NCBI RefSeq assembly: GCF_024385505.1
Contig: NZ_JANFLT010000002.1
Coordinates: forward strand, 496,001 to 560,000
Reading direction: 5' to 3'
Source: Arthrobacter zhaoxinii
Lineage (GTDB): Bacteria; Actinomycetota; Actinomycetes; Actinomycetales; Micrococcaceae
DNA length: 64,000 nt
The notes beneath the pieces are model-generated. The model made no database searches. It was given only the letters and a program-made list of their open reading frames with translations, and was not told the DNA's origin. Positions 43,540 to 52,540 of the stretch are shown here, in pieces. Each line of letters begins with the position of its first letter. The stretch's first letter is position 1. A program made the translations under genes and the position numbers.

Positions 43540-43730
43540 GGTCACTTCCTTCCGGCCCGGGGGCCTGGACGATCTGGGCTGAGGCTTGCCCGTCCCTATA
43601 CTAGTTGGAGATTCCGGTACACTCTCCACCGCGTGAACCACGGCACGTCCCTGCCCGGGCGCAGCACGCTTCCGTTCCGCACGGCCCCGTGGCGCGGGCG
43701 CTGCGGCCGCCGGCGCCGGAGCCGGCTGCG

Positions 43731-45098
43731 TTAGAAGAGCAGCTCGAGCGCCTCGGCCAGGGTGGAGACTTCGCGGACCTTGAAGCCGGCCGGGACGTTT
43801 CCCGGTCCGTTGGGGGAGGCCGGAACCACCGCGTGGGTGAAGCCCAGCCGTTCCGCCTCGGTGATCCGGCGGCCGATACCGGGCACCGGACGCACCTCCC
43901 CGGCCAGTCCCACCTCGCCGAAGGCAATGAGCTGGGCCGGCAGCGGTTTGTTCATTTTCGCCGATGCCACAGCCAGCGCCACCGCAAGGTCCGTGGCAGG
44001 CTCGCTCAGCTTCACGCCGCCCACGGTGGAGACGTAGCTGTCATCCTTGGCCAGGCTCATGGAGGCCCGCTGCTGCAGGACCGCCAGCAGCATGGCCACA
44101 CGGGAGGCGTCCACACCGCTCGTGGCGCGGCGTGCCTGGGCATTACCGGTTTCCGCGACCAGGGACTGCACCTCGGCCACCAGTGGACGCTTGCCCTCCA
44201 GCGTCACGGTGATGCAGGTGCCCGACACCGGGTCCTTGGTGCGCGAGACGAAAAGCCCGCTGGGGTCGGCGAGTCCTTCGATGCCGTCTTCGGTCAGGTC
44301 GAAGCAGCCCACCTCGTCCGTCGGCCCGTACCGGTTCTTGACCGCGCGCAGCAGCCGCAGCCTCGAATGCCTGTCGCCGTCGAACTGGCACACCACATCC
44401 ACCAGGTGCTCCAGCAGCCGCGGGCCGGCGATGGACCCGTCCTTGGTGACGTGGCCGACCAGGAGGGTGGTCATGTTCCGGGTCTTGGCAGCGTTGATCA
44501 GGGAGGCCGCCACCTCACGGACCTGGCTCACTCCGCCGGCGCTGCCGTCCACGGCGGTGCTGCTCAGGGTCTGGACCGAATCCACTATCAACAGTCCGGG
44601 GGAGACCTGCTCCACCTGGCCGAGGGCCTGGCCCAGGTCCGTTTCCGCGCTGAGATAGAGGTTCTCCGACACGGCGCCGATGCGCTCGGCCCGCAGTTTC
44701 ACCTGCGCCGTGGATTCCTCGCCCGTAACGTAGAGAACGTCACGGCCCGCTCCTGCCACACGGGCGGCGACGTCGAGGAGCAGGGTGGACTTGCCTACAC
44801 CGGGCTCGCCGGCCAGCAGGATCACCGCACCCGGAACCAGGCCGCCGCCCAGGACGCGGTCCAGTTCACCGACTCCTGTGGCCTGATAGGCGGCAGTAGT
44901 GGCGTCCACCTCACCGATCCGCAGCGCCGGGCGGGCAACTACCGTGGCGGCGGTGGTGCGGGCAAGGACTTCACCGGATTCCTCCACTGTTCCCCAGGCC
45001 TGGCATTCGCCGCAGCGTCCCACCCATTTGGCCGTTGTCCAACCGCATTCCGAGCAGCGGAAGTTGGCGGTCTTGGGCCGTGCAGTCTTTGTTGCCAT
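43731..45098 (-). CDS. radA: DNA repair protein RadA
   Basis: A RecA-like ATPase that helps process recombination intermediates. The 455-residue protein has an N-terminal zinc finger (CSECGWTTAKWVGRCGEC), Walker A GEPGVGKST, the family motif KNRYGPTDEVGCF, and a C-terminal Lon-like S5 fold. The motif is usually KNRFG; here Tyr replaces Phe. TAGCCT, six bases, ATG suggests a leaderless mRNA. Transcribed toward disA with 190 bases between. Confidence 0.95.
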   Translation of the reverse strand: MATKTARPKTANFRCSECGWTTAKWVGRCGECQAWGTVEESGEVLARTTAATVVARPALRIGEVDATTAAYQATGVGELDRVLGGGLVPGAVILLAGEPGVGKSTLLLDVAARVAGAGRDVLYVTGEESTAQVKLRAERIGAVSENLYLSAETDLGQALGQVEQVSPGLLIVDSVQTLSSTAVDGSAGGVSQVREVAASLINAAKTRNMTTLLVGHVTKDGSIAGPRLLEHLVDVVCQFDGDRHSRLRLLRAVKNRYGPTDEVGCFDLTEDGIEGLADPSGLFVSRTKDPVSGTCITVTLEGKRPLVAEVQSLVAETGNAQARRATSGVDASRVAMLLAVLQQRASMSLAKDDSYVSTVGGVKLSEPATDLAVALAVASAKMNKPLPAQLIAFGEVGLAGEVRPVPGIGRRITEAERLGFTHAVVPASPNGPGNVPAGFKVREVSTLAEALELLF

Positions 45099-45153
45099 GG
45101 AAACAGGCTATCCCGCGGCACTGACACTGCTTTTCGTGTCTGTCCGTCCGGCC

Positions 45154-46284
45154 TCAGACCTCAGACAGGTAGGTCACTGCCTCTTCATGGGTCAGCCCCG
45201 TGGATTCCAGCAGGTCCACCACCAGCGGGCGGAAGAGCATAATCAGCGCATCCCCCTGCAGGTCCGTAATGCCCAGTGACTTCGGATGCAGGCGCGTTCC
45301 CACGGCCGCCAGCTCATTGCGGGCCTGGCGCAGGTGCCGCAGCCGGGTGTCCGGTCCTTCACCGCCGCCCAGGGCGCGGGCGAGGATGTCTACGGCGTCG
45401 GCGGTTTCGTTGAGCACTTCCGAGACACTCTCGATGGCCTCGTCGCCCAGCGATGCATGGTTGATGACCGACGTCGTGCGGCGCGCGAAGACCCGGCTGT
45501 TGCGGACCGCGAGGTCCAGATAGCCGATGGAGCCGCGCAGATCCCCCAGTTCCGCCAGATAGCGGCGGTAGGCAGGGGAAATCCGGGCAACCTCCCGTGC
45601 GTCCCGGACGCTGCGGGCGAGGGTGTCCAGCTGGGGCTGGGTGTTCCGTGCCCGCACCAGTGCATGCCAGGCAATGGTGGAATCACTCTTCTCAATGGCT
45701 TCGGAACACTGGCGCAGCACGGCGGAGAGTTCGTGCAGGAGCTCGCGGATATTGGACTTCGGCTCCCGGCGCGGATCGCGCGGCGCCAGCATGGTCACCA
45801 CCAGGGCAAAAACACCGCCGACGATGGCATCCAGACTGCGGGTAAAGGCACCGCCGTCCGGAGCGGGAAGAAGGACCACCAGTAGGGACTGCAGCCCCAG
45901 CTGCGTGGTGAAGATGACGCCGCGGTCCAGGAACCGTGCCAGCATCACTGAGACAAAGAGGACGACGGCGGCCTGGGCCAGGCCGTTGCCCAGCAGGGTG
46001 AGCAGGATTTCGCCGATGGTGATGCCCAGCGTGCAGCCGATCCCCACCTCCAGCACCCGGCGGGTGCGCGGTTCCCGGGAGAACCCGAGCGAAATCAGGG
46101 CGGCAGTGGCGGCGAACAGCGGACCCTCATGTCCGAGCACGTACTCCGCGAATGCGTAGGCTCCGACGGCGCAGACGGTCATCTGCAGGGCCGGCACCAC
46201 CGAATTGCGGCTGCGCTGCAGCCCCACGCGGGCCCGGTTCAACAGGAAACCCCGGCTTTTGGCGAAGGAGCTGCGTTGGGGCAT
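45154..46284 (-). CDS. FUSC/aromatic acid exporter family membrane protein
   Basis: A 376-residue membrane protein with five or six helices in the N-terminal half (VVPALQMTVCAVGAYAFAEYVLG and further) followed by a long cytoplasmic alpha-helical region. This is the fusaric acid resistance/ArAE fold. The conserved RTRRVLEVGIGCTLGITIG precedes helix 4. Substrate unknown; such proteins export aromatic acids. TAGACT, six bases, ATG implies a leaderless transcript. The last residues are acidic (HEEAVTYLSEV). Confidence 0.8.
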   Translation of the reverse strand: MPQRSSFAKSRGFLLNRARVGLQRSRNSVVPALQMTVCAVGAYAFAEYVLGHEGPLFAATAALISLGFSREPRTRRVLEVGIGCTLGITIGEILLTLLGNGLAQAAVVLFVSVMLARFLDRGVIFTTQLGLQSLLVVLLPAPDGGAFTRSLDAIVGGVFALVVTMLAPRDPRREPKSNIRELLHELSAVLRQCSEAIEKSDSTIAWHALVRARNTQPQLDTLARSVRDAREVARISPAYRRYLAELGDLRGSIGYLDLAVRNSRVFARRTTSVINHASLGDEAIESVSEVLNETADAVDILARALGGGEGPDTRLRHLRQARNELAAVGTRLHPKSLGITDLQGDALIMLFRPLVVDLLESTGLTHEEAVTYLSEV

Positions 46285-46369
46285 GAAACCAGTCTAGGGG
46301 GCGCCTCAGCCATCCTGTATCCGAGGTTACATTCGGCGGTCACGGATGTTCCCCCGCCGCCCGGCGGCC

Positions 46370-46391
46370 GTTAACTTTCCGTTCACCTTGC
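46370..46391 (+). promoter_or_regulatory. tandem PHO box upstream of pstS
   Basis: Two adjacent 11-bp direct repeats, GTTAACTTTCC and GTTCACCTTGC, match the actinobacterial PhoP consensus core GTTCACC spaced by 11 bases. A CAATCT -10 candidate lies shortly downstream. A second, weaker pair (GGTTACATTCG at 46325 and a GGTCACGGATG nearby) precedes it. Phosphate-starvation control is therefore expected. Confidence 0.7.
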
Positions 46392-46499
46392 TCCGCCAAT
46401 CTTGGACAGGAACGTGTTGGAGGTTCCACCTGCTCGACTGCTTTTCCGCATTCAGCTTCCCGGCGCACCAGCGCCGAACAACCCCTTGAAAGGGATCCG

Positions 46500-47624
46500 A
46501 TGGTGAAGGTTTCGAATTTCGGCCGCACTGCATCCGTTCTGACCGTCTCGGCTGCAGCTGCCCTGGGCCTTGCCGCCTGCGGCACCGACAGCGCTGCACC
46601 GGCCGGAGCTCCGGCGAGTACCGAAAGCTCCGTCACCGGTACGCTTTCCGGTGCCGGTGCCTCCTCCCAGGACGCGGCCATGCAGGCCTGGATTGCCGGC
46701 TTCGGGTCAGCGAACCCGCAGGCGTCCATCCAGTACTCACCGGACGGCTCCGGTGCCGGCCGGGAAGCTCTATTGGCCGGCGGGGTGCAGTTTGCCGGGT
46801 CCGACGCCTACCTTGATGAGGAGGAGACCGCGGGAGCCGCAGAGGTCTGCGGTCCCGACGGCGCCATCCATGTTCCCGTGTACATTTCACCGATCGCCGT
46901 TGCCTTCAACCTCCCCGGCATAACGGAGCTGAACCTGGACGCAGAGACCATCGCAGGCATTTTCCGCGGCGAGATCACGGCGTGGAATGATCAGGCCATC
47001 GCGGCCCAGAACGAGGCAGCAAAGTTGCCGGACACCCCCATCACGGCGGTGCACCGCGGCGACGAATCCGGCACCACGAAGAACTTCACCGAATATCTGG
47101 CCGAGGCCGCTCCCGACAAATGGACCGATCCGGCAGCGGGCGAATGGCCTGCCGGTCTGCCGAACGGCGAAAGTGCTTCCGGCACCGGCGGTGTCATCTC
47201 CACGGTGAGCTCCACCGAGGGTGGCATCACCTATGCCGACGCCTCCGCGGCCGGTTCCCTGGGCAAGGTCAGCGTCAAGGTGGGCGATGCCTACGTGCCG
47301 TTCAGCGCCGACGCCGCTGCACTCGCCGTCGAATCCTCCACTCCGGCGGCCGGGGAGGGCCGTCCCGAAGCGGACATGGCCATGGACCTGGACCGCGATA
47401 CGGCGGAATCCGGTGCTTATCCCGTGGTGCTGGTGAGCTACCACGTCTTCTGCACCAGCTACGAGGACCAGCAGACGGTGGACCTGGTCCGGGCGTTCGG
47501 CAACTACGTGGTCAGCGACGAAGGCCAGTCGGCCGCGTCGGACGCCGCGGGCAGTGCGCCGCTCTCGGATGCCCTGCGCGGCAAGGCGGAAACCGCGCTG
47601 GAAACGATCAAGGTGCGTTCATAA
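46500..47624 (+). CDS. pstS: phosphate ABC transporter substrate-binding lipoprotein PstS
   Basis: Captures phosphate outside the membrane for the Pst importer. A lipoprotein signal ends at LAAC with acylated Cys27. The 374-residue protein has GAGASSQDAAMQAW, GSDAYLDEEE, the IFRGEITAWND segment and the phosphate-binding HRGDESGTTKNF. GAAAGGGA precedes the ATG. First gene of pstSCAB; a hairpin follows, separating high pstS expression from the transporter genes. Confidence 0.96.
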   Translation: MVKVSNFGRTASVLTVSAAAALGLAACGTDSAAPAGAPASTESSVTGTLSGAGASSQDAAMQAWIAGFGSANPQASIQYSPDGSGAGREALLAGGVQFAGSDAYLDEEETAGAAEVCGPDGAIHVPVYISPIAVAFNLPGITELNLDAETIAGIFRGEITAWNDQAIAAQNEAAKLPDTPITAVHRGDESGTTKNFTEYLAEAAPDKWTDPAAGEWPAGLPNGESASGTGGVISTVSSTEGGITYADASAAGSLGKVSVKVGDAYVPFSADAAALAVESSTPAAGEGRPEADMAMDLDRDTAESGAYPVVLVSYHVFCTSYEDQQTVDLVRAFGNYVVSDEGQSAASDAAGSAPLSDALRGKAETALETIKVRS

Positions 47625-47633
47625 CGTGCCCGT

Positions 47634-47670
47634 CCTGCCCTCTCCCGCCGCTGAGGCAGGGGAGGGCAGG
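47634..47670 (+). terminator. hairpin in the pstS-pstC gap
   Basis: Arms CCTGCCCTC and GAGGGCAGG (9 bp) enclose a 19-nt loop that itself holds CTGAGGCAGG. It can act as a partial terminator or RNA stabiliser, raising PstS above PstCAB. A TACACT candidate before pstC may give it a separate promoter. Confidence 0.5.
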
Positions 47671-47740
47671 GTCCGCTCCAAGGCGGAGTACCTACACTGA
47701 TAAGAAGAGTCTGCACCAACGCATTTCGAAGGGTTGAGCA

Positions 47741-48670
47741 GTGTCCAGCAAGTCCATATCGGGAGAAAGCGGCACCGGCCGCGCCGGAGACAAGGTTTTC
47801 TCCGGCATTGCGGTGACAGCCGGGTGCCTGATTCTCTTCGTCCTGTTCTGCGTGGCGGTTTTCCTCATGTGGCAGGCGCTGCCGACGTTTATGGCAGACC
47901 CTGCGGACATCTCCGGCGGCGGGTTCGGGCAGTACATCCTGCCCCTGGTCATTGGAACGGTGATTGCCGCCATCATCGCGCTTTTGATCGCCACACCGGT
48001 GGGCATCGGCGTCGCCCTGTTTATCTCGCACTATGCCCCGCGCCGGCTAGCGCAGGGACTGGGATACCTGGTGGACCTGCTGGCGGCTATTCCGTCAGTG
48101 GTCTACGGTGCCTGGGGCATGACGGTGCTGGCCCCGGCCCTGGTGGCCCCGTACAGCTGGCTGGCTGAAAACGCCGGCTGGATTCCGATTTTTGCCGGTC
48201 CGGCCAGCCAGACCGGCAAGACCATGCTCACCGCCGGCATTGTGCTCTCCGTGATGGTGCTGCCGATCATCACCTCCCTGACCCGGGAGATCTTCCTGCA
48301 GACACCCAAACTGCATGAGGAAGCAGCACTGGCCATGGGCGCCACCCGCTGGGAAATGATCCGGATGGCGGTTTTCCCCTTCGCCCGGCCCGGCGTCGTC
48401 AGCGCCGTCATGCTGGGGCTTGGCCGTGCCCTGGGCGAAACCATGGCGGTCGCGCTGGTGCTTTCCTCGGGCGGCCTGATCGCCAGCCTGATCCGGCCGG
48501 GCAACCAGACCATCGCCGCCGAGATCGCCCTGAACTTCCCTGAAGCGTTCGGACTCCGGCTCTCGGAACTGATTGCCGCAGGACTCGTGCTGTTCCTGAT
48601 CACGCTGGCGGTCAACGTGATTGCCCGCTGGATCATCAGCCGCCATAAAGAATTCTCGGGAGCCAACTGA
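47741..48670 (+). CDS. pstC: phosphate ABC transporter permease PstC
   Basis: One of two membrane channel subunits. The 309-residue protein has six helices and the EAA loop EEAALAMGATRWEMIRMAVFPFARPGVVSA; the IPSVVYGAWG segment is conserved. GTG start with GAAGGG before it. Its stop overlaps the pstA start (TGATG). Confidence 0.96.
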   Translation: MSSKSISGESGTGRAGDKVFSGIAVTAGCLILFVLFCVAVFLMWQALPTFMADPADISGGGFGQYILPLVIGTVIAAIIALLIATPVGIGVALFISHYAPRRLAQGLGYLVDLLAAIPSVVYGAWGMTVLAPALVAPYSWLAENAGWIPIFAGPASQTGKTMLTAGIVLSVMVLPIITSLTREIFLQTPKLHEEAALAMGATRWEMIRMAVFPFARPGVVSAVMLGLGRALGETMAVALVLSSGGLIASLIRPGNQTIAAEIALNFPEAFGLRLSELIAAGLVLFLITLAVNVIARWIISRHKEFSGAN

Positions 48671-49779
48671 TGCTCGATACAACCTCCGCCCTTACCCGTC
48701 CCGGATCCATGCTGAGCAAGAATCGCCTGCCCCGCTATACACCGTGGATCGTCCTGGCTGCGGCGCTGGTCCTGGGTGCGGCACTGTCCGCCCTGATCGG
48801 GTTTTCCGTGGCGGCCTTCGCCATCTTCACCGCCGTACTTTTCGTCATCGGCGGCACCGTGACGACCTGGATTGTCGAAGGCAGGCGGCACGCGGTGGAC
48901 CGTCTGGCCACGAACCTGGTCTGCGGGGCGTTCCTGCTGGCCCTGCTTCCCCTGGTATCGGTGATCTTCACCGTCCTGGTCCGCGGCCTGCCCGGCCTCA
49001 GCCCGGACTTCCTGCTGACCTCCATGGGCGGCATGACCGGTGCCGTGGACAACGCCACGGCGGAGAACGGAACGGAGGTGCTCGGCGGCGCCTACCACGG
49101 CATTGTGGGCACCCTGCTGATCACCTTCTGGGCCACTGTCATCTCGGTGCCGGTGGGCCTGCTGGCCGCCGTCTACCTGGTGGAATACAGCCGCGGCGGA
49201 ACGCTTTCGCGGGCCATCACGTTCTTCGTTGACGTGATGACCGGCATTCCGTCGATCGTGGCCGGGCTGTTCGCTGCGGCGTTCTTCGGGCTGGTTTTCG
49301 GGCCGGGTACGCGGACCGGCTTCGTTGCCGCCGTGGCCCTGTCTGTCCTGATGATCCCGGTGGTGGTCCGTTCCACCGAGGAAATGCTGAAGATTGTGCC
49401 CAACGAACTCCGGGAGGCGTCCTATGCCCTGGGCGTGCGTAAGTGGCGGACCATCTTGAAGGTCGTGGTCCCCACGGCAATTTCCGGCATCGCCTCCGGC
49501 GTGACCCTGGCCATCGCGCGCGTGATCGGCGAAACGGCTCCGCTGCTGGTCACCGCCGGCTTCGTCAACACCATCAACTTCAATGCCTTTGCGGGCTGGA
49601 TGAGCACGCTGCCCACTTTCATCTACCGGCAGCTGATGAGCCCCACCTCCCCGACCAACACGGATCCCAGTACCCAGCGGGCCTGGGCGGCGGCCCTGAT
49701 CCTGATCATCATGGTGATGCTGCTGAACCTCGGCGCCCGCCTGATAGCCCGGATCTTCGCCCCCCGGACCTCCCGCTAA
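48670..49779 (+). CDS. pstA: phosphate ABC transporter permease PstA
   Basis: The second channel subunit, 369 residues. It has an N-terminal pair of extra helices, then the permease core with MTGIPSIVAGLFAAAF, the EAA loop REASYALGVRKWRTILKVVVPTAISGIASG and AIARVIGETAPLL. Longer than E. coli PstA (296) because of the N-terminal helices, which are typical for actinobacteria. Starts on the last base of pstC. Confidence 0.95.
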   Translation: MLDTTSALTRPGSMLSKNRLPRYTPWIVLAAALVLGAALSALIGFSVAAFAIFTAVLFVIGGTVTTWIVEGRRHAVDRLATNLVCGAFLLALLPLVSVIFTVLVRGLPGLSPDFLLTSMGGMTGAVDNATAENGTEVLGGAYHGIVGTLLITFWATVISVPVGLLAAVYLVEYSRGGTLSRAITFFVDVMTGIPSIVAGLFAAAFFGLVFGPGTRTGFVAAVALSVLMIPVVVRSTEEMLKIVPNELREASYALGVRKWRTILKVVVPTAISGIASGVTLAIARVIGETAPLLVTAGFVNTINFNAFAGWMSTLPTFIYRQLMSPTSPTNTDPSTQRAWAAALILIIMVMLLNLGARLIARIFAPRTSR

Positions 49780-49803
49780 CCCCAGCTTCGATTGAAGGAA
49801 CCT

Positions 49804-50583
49804 ATGTCCAAGCGCATCGACGTCAAAGACCTGAACGTCTACTACGGAAATTTCCTCGCCGTCCAGGACGTCAACATCAACATTGAGCCCCGCTCCGTGA
49901 CTGCTTTCATCGGCCCGTCCGGCTGCGGCAAGTCCACCTTCCTGCGCACCCTGAACCGGATGCACGAAGTCCTTCCCGGAGCCCGCGTGGAGGGAGAAGT
50001 GCTGCTGGACGGAGAGAACCTCTACGGCCCCGGCGTCGATCCCGTGACTGTCCGCAGCCACGTAGGCATGGTGTTCCAGCGGCCCAACCCGTTCCCCACC
50101 ATGTCCATCCGGGACAACGTCCTGGCCGGCGTGAAGCTGAACAACAAGCGGATCTCCAAGTCCGATGCGGATGCCCTTGTGGAAAAATCCCTCACCGGCG
50201 CCAACCTCTGGAAGGAGGTCCGGGACCGCCTGGATAAGCCCGGCTCCGGACTATCGGGCGGACAGCAGCAGCGCCTGTGCATAGCCCGCGCCATCGCGGT
50301 CTCGCCGGAGGTAATCCTCATGGATGAGCCCTGCTCCGCCCTGGATCCCATCTCGACCCTGGCCATCGAGGACCTCATCGAGGAACTGAAGAGCGAATAC
50401 ACGGTGGTGATCGTTACGCACAACATGCAGCAGGCGGCTCGCGTCTCGGATAAGACCGCGTTCTTCAACATTGCCGGCACCGGCAAGCCCGGCCGGCTGA
50501 TCGAATACGCCGACACCCCGGTCATTTTCAGCAATCCCGCAGAACAGGCCACGGAAGACTACGTCTCCGGCCGTTTCGGGTAG
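49804..50583 (+). CDS. pstB: phosphate ABC transporter ATPase PstB
   Basis: The energising subunit of the Pst importer. The 259-residue protein has Walker [11 protein letters not shown]-loop region [12 protein letters not shown], signature [14 protein letters not shown] and Walker [13 protein letters not shown], ending with the switch His in [14 protein letters not shown] precedes the ATG. No phoU follows; instead a DUF47/Pit pair converges on it. Confidence 0.97.
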   Translation: MSKRIDVKDLNVYYGNFLAVQDVNINIEPRSVTAFIGPSGCGKSTFLRTLNRMHEVLPGARVEGEVLLDGENLYGPGVDPVTVRSHVGMVFQRPNPFPTMSIRDNVLAGVKLNNKRISKSDADALVEKSLTGANLWKEVRDRLDKPGSGLSGGQQQRLCIARAIAVSPEVILMDEPCSALDPISTLAIEDLIEELKSEYTVVIVTHNMQQAARVSDKTAFFNIAGTGKPGRLIEYADTPVIFSNPAEQATEDYVSGRFG

Positions 50584-50590
50584 GCGGCGC

Positions 50591-51601
50591 CTATAGGAGC
50601 GGGCTGAGGGCCAGCAGCAGGATTCCGCCGAGCACCGCCGTCACCGGGGCGGTGACCAGCCAGGTGACGAGGATTTCCCGCAGCGGGATCAAACGGACGG
50701 TGGAAAAACGCTGGTTGGTGCCCGCGCCCACGATGGCCGAGGTCATGGTCTGCGTACTGGACAGCGGGATGTGCAGCCAGAGGGCACCCAGGAAGAGCAT
50801 GGTGGAACTGACTGCCTGGGCGCTCATGCCCCGCAGCGGATCCATCCGCACGAGCCGGTAGCCCAGCGTATGGGTGATCCGCCAGCCGCCGAAGAGGGTG
50901 CCGCCGGCCAGGGCAAGGGCTGCGAACAGCTGCACCCAGAGGGGGATGTCGGTTTCCAGCGTCTGACCGGCCGCCAGCAGGGCGAGCACCACAACGGCCA
51001 TGGTCCGCTGCCCGTCCTGGATGCCGTGGCCCAGGGAGAAGGCGGAGGTGAACACTGACTGCGCTATCCGGTTTCCGGCGTCGCCGCGGCGCGGAGAGCT
51101 GTAACGCATGAGCCAGGTGGCCGGAAAAACCAGCAGGTACGCCAGTGCAAAGGCAACTACGGGCGAGACCAGCAGCGGCAGGGCCAGCTGCTCCCAGATC
51201 AGCCGGTTGGACTCCGCGATGTTCTGACCGCCCACCAGGGTCGAGGCCGCACCGGAGCCCACCAGTCCGCCCACCAGCGCATGGGTGGATGAAGACGGCA
51301 TCCGCCGCCACCAGGTCCACACGCCCCAGCCGCACGCAGCCAGCAGTGCGGCTAACAGGATGCCCAGCCCTTCGGGACCCGCCGGAAGGTCCACAAACCG
51401 TACCGTCAGGGCAACAGCCAGGGCCGTGCTGACCAGGGCGCCCAAAAGATTGAAGGCGGCGGCCAGGATGATGGCGACGGTGGGCGTCAGGGCCCGCGTG
51501 CGGACGGAGGTGGCCACCGAGTTGGAGGCGTCATGGAAGCCGTTGAGGAAGGCATAGGCTCCGGCGAGCAGGACGACGCCGGCCAGGAGGACGGTGGCCA
51601 C
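50591..51601 (-). CDS. pit: low-affinity inorganic phosphate transporter (PiT family)
   Basis: A 336-residue secondary transporter moving metal-phosphate with protons. The two inverted repeats carry GFHDASNSVATSVRTRAL and SLGHGIQDGQRTMAVVV, variants of the GANDVANA signature. About ten helices. The GTG starts one base after the DUF47 stop codon, so translation is coupled. Tail-to-tail with pstB by seven bases, placing high- and low-affinity phosphate uptake side by side. Confidence 0.93.
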   Translation of the reverse strand: MATVLLAGVVLLAGAYAFLNGFHDASNSVATSVRTRALTPTVAIILAAAFNLLGALVSTALAVALTVRFVDLPAGPEGLGILLAALLAACGWGVWTWWRRMPSSSTHALVGGLVGSGAASTLVGGQNIAESNRLIWEQLALPLLVSPVVAFALAYLLVFPATWLMRYSSPRRGDAGNRIAQSVFTSAFSLGHGIQDGQRTMAVVVLALLAAGQTLETDIPLWVQLFAALALAGGTLFGGWRITHTLGYRLVRMDPLRGMSAQAVSSTMLFLGALWLHIPLSSTQTMTSAIVGAGTNQRFSTVRLIPLREILVTWLVTAPVTAVLGGILLLALSPLL

Positions 51602-51602
51602 C

Positions 51603-52220
51603 CTAGGATTCCCGGACGAGGATGCCGCCCACAAACGTGGCAGCGCGGCGGAGCTGGGCGGTGGTTCCCGAAAGCTGGTCGGCCAGATCCCGGTGCCTGG
51701 CATAGGCCATCGGCTTGTGCTCGCGCATCAGCTCCGCCACCCAGATCCGGCGGGACCGCTCGGCCCGCCGGGCCAGCCGGAGCATCTCGATCCAGTACTC
51801 TTCCAGATCCTCGAGCGAGGCGAGCCGGCGCATGGCGGAGGCGGTGAGCTCAGCCTGCCTGCCGATGACTTCCAGCTGCTCTGAAGCGCGGCGGGACACG
51901 CCGGTGAGCTTGTAGAGGGAGATGGTTTCCGCGGAAGCATCTAGGCATTCCATGGCGGACATCAAGAGCAGGGACAGCTCATACAGGTCTTCACGGGGAA
52001 GGGGATTGATGAAGCTGGTCCGCATCTGCGTCATCAGGGCGAAGTGCAGATCGGTGGTTTCAGCATCAATCTGATGCAGCTGCTCGGTGAGCCGGTCGAA
52101 TTCCTCCGGGTCCGCACCGAGGATTTCGGCCAGCACCCCGGTGCCGCGCAAGAGCTGCGACGCCATGCGGGAGAGCAGCTCAAGGCCGGCGTTCTCTTGG
52201 GGAAACAGCTGAAGTTTCAC
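51603..52220 (-). CDS. DUF47/PhoU-like Pit accessory protein
   Basis: A 205-residue all-helical cytoplasmic protein of the DUF47 family, whose members lie next to pit genes and are thought to control Pit. Characteristic segments are MKLQLFPQENAGLELLSRMA and EHKPMAYARHRDLADQLSG. GTG start whose TGA-sharing with the tiny upstream reading frame (GTGA) suggests translational coupling. No Shine-Dalgarno of its own is visible. Co-transcribed with the downstream pit. Confidence 0.9.
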   Translation of the reverse strand: MKLQLFPQENAGLELLSRMASQLLRGTGVLAEILGADPEEFDRLTEQLHQIDAETTDLHFALMTQMRTSFINPLPREDLYELSLLLMSAMECLDASAETISLYKLTGVSRRASEQLEVIGRQAELTASAMRRLASLEDLEEYWIEMLRLARRAERSRRIWVAELMREHKPMAYARHRDLADQLSGTTAQLRRAATFVGGILVRES

Positions 52221-52264
52221 GCTGAACGCAGCACGTGGGCTGGGGGAGCGGCAAAGGTTCTCAC
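52217..52264 (-). CDS. 15-codon leader ORF upstream of DUF47-pit
   Basis: GTG-initiated frame encoding MRTFAAPPAHVLRSA, whose TGA overlaps the GTG of the DUF47 gene. TATTCT (52271-52276 on the minus strand) is exactly six bases from this GTG, the same layout as the leaderless genes in the window. So the mRNA probably begins at its first codon, and ribosomes entering there reach the DUF47 start by re-initiation. The peptide's own role, if any, is unknown. Confidence 0.5.
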   Translation of the reverse strand: MRTFAAPPAHVLRSA

Positions 52265-52276
52265 AGCGCCAGAATA

Positions 52277-52540
52277 TCCGATGGCTGCAGCTGCAGGGCG
52301 GTCGAGTCCGCGAAACGCTCCCGCTGCAGAGCAGTCGGGGAAAAGTAACGGTGCCGGACCGGGAGCGCCTCTCGGCGGAAGGCCGCTCGAAGCGGCTCAG
52401 AGTTGAAGCCCGGGGGTTCCGCAGTCCGACACCAATTTCAGTTTTCTACGCTCAGCCGATGATGTCAACACGGCCATGCGGGCAACGGCGGCACTGTGAG
52501 GAGCGCCATGGTGGTTCCCGTCACTGGCCTCGTCCCACGC
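52277..52540. other. non-coding gap between the pit promoter and a hypothetical gene
   Basis: After the -10 at 52271-52276 I see no convincing coding frame, RNA gene or terminator. Minor features are a GCTGCAGCTGC palindrome (around 52286) and GCCGCTCGAAGCGGC (52381-52395), a short hairpin. The AT-richer TTTCAGTTTTCTACG near 52440 has no recognised function. Confidence 0.5.

Noticed and set aside
48103-50061. 652-residue minus-strand frame across pstC, pstA and pstB
   Set aside because: Lies antisense to three well-supported pst genes.
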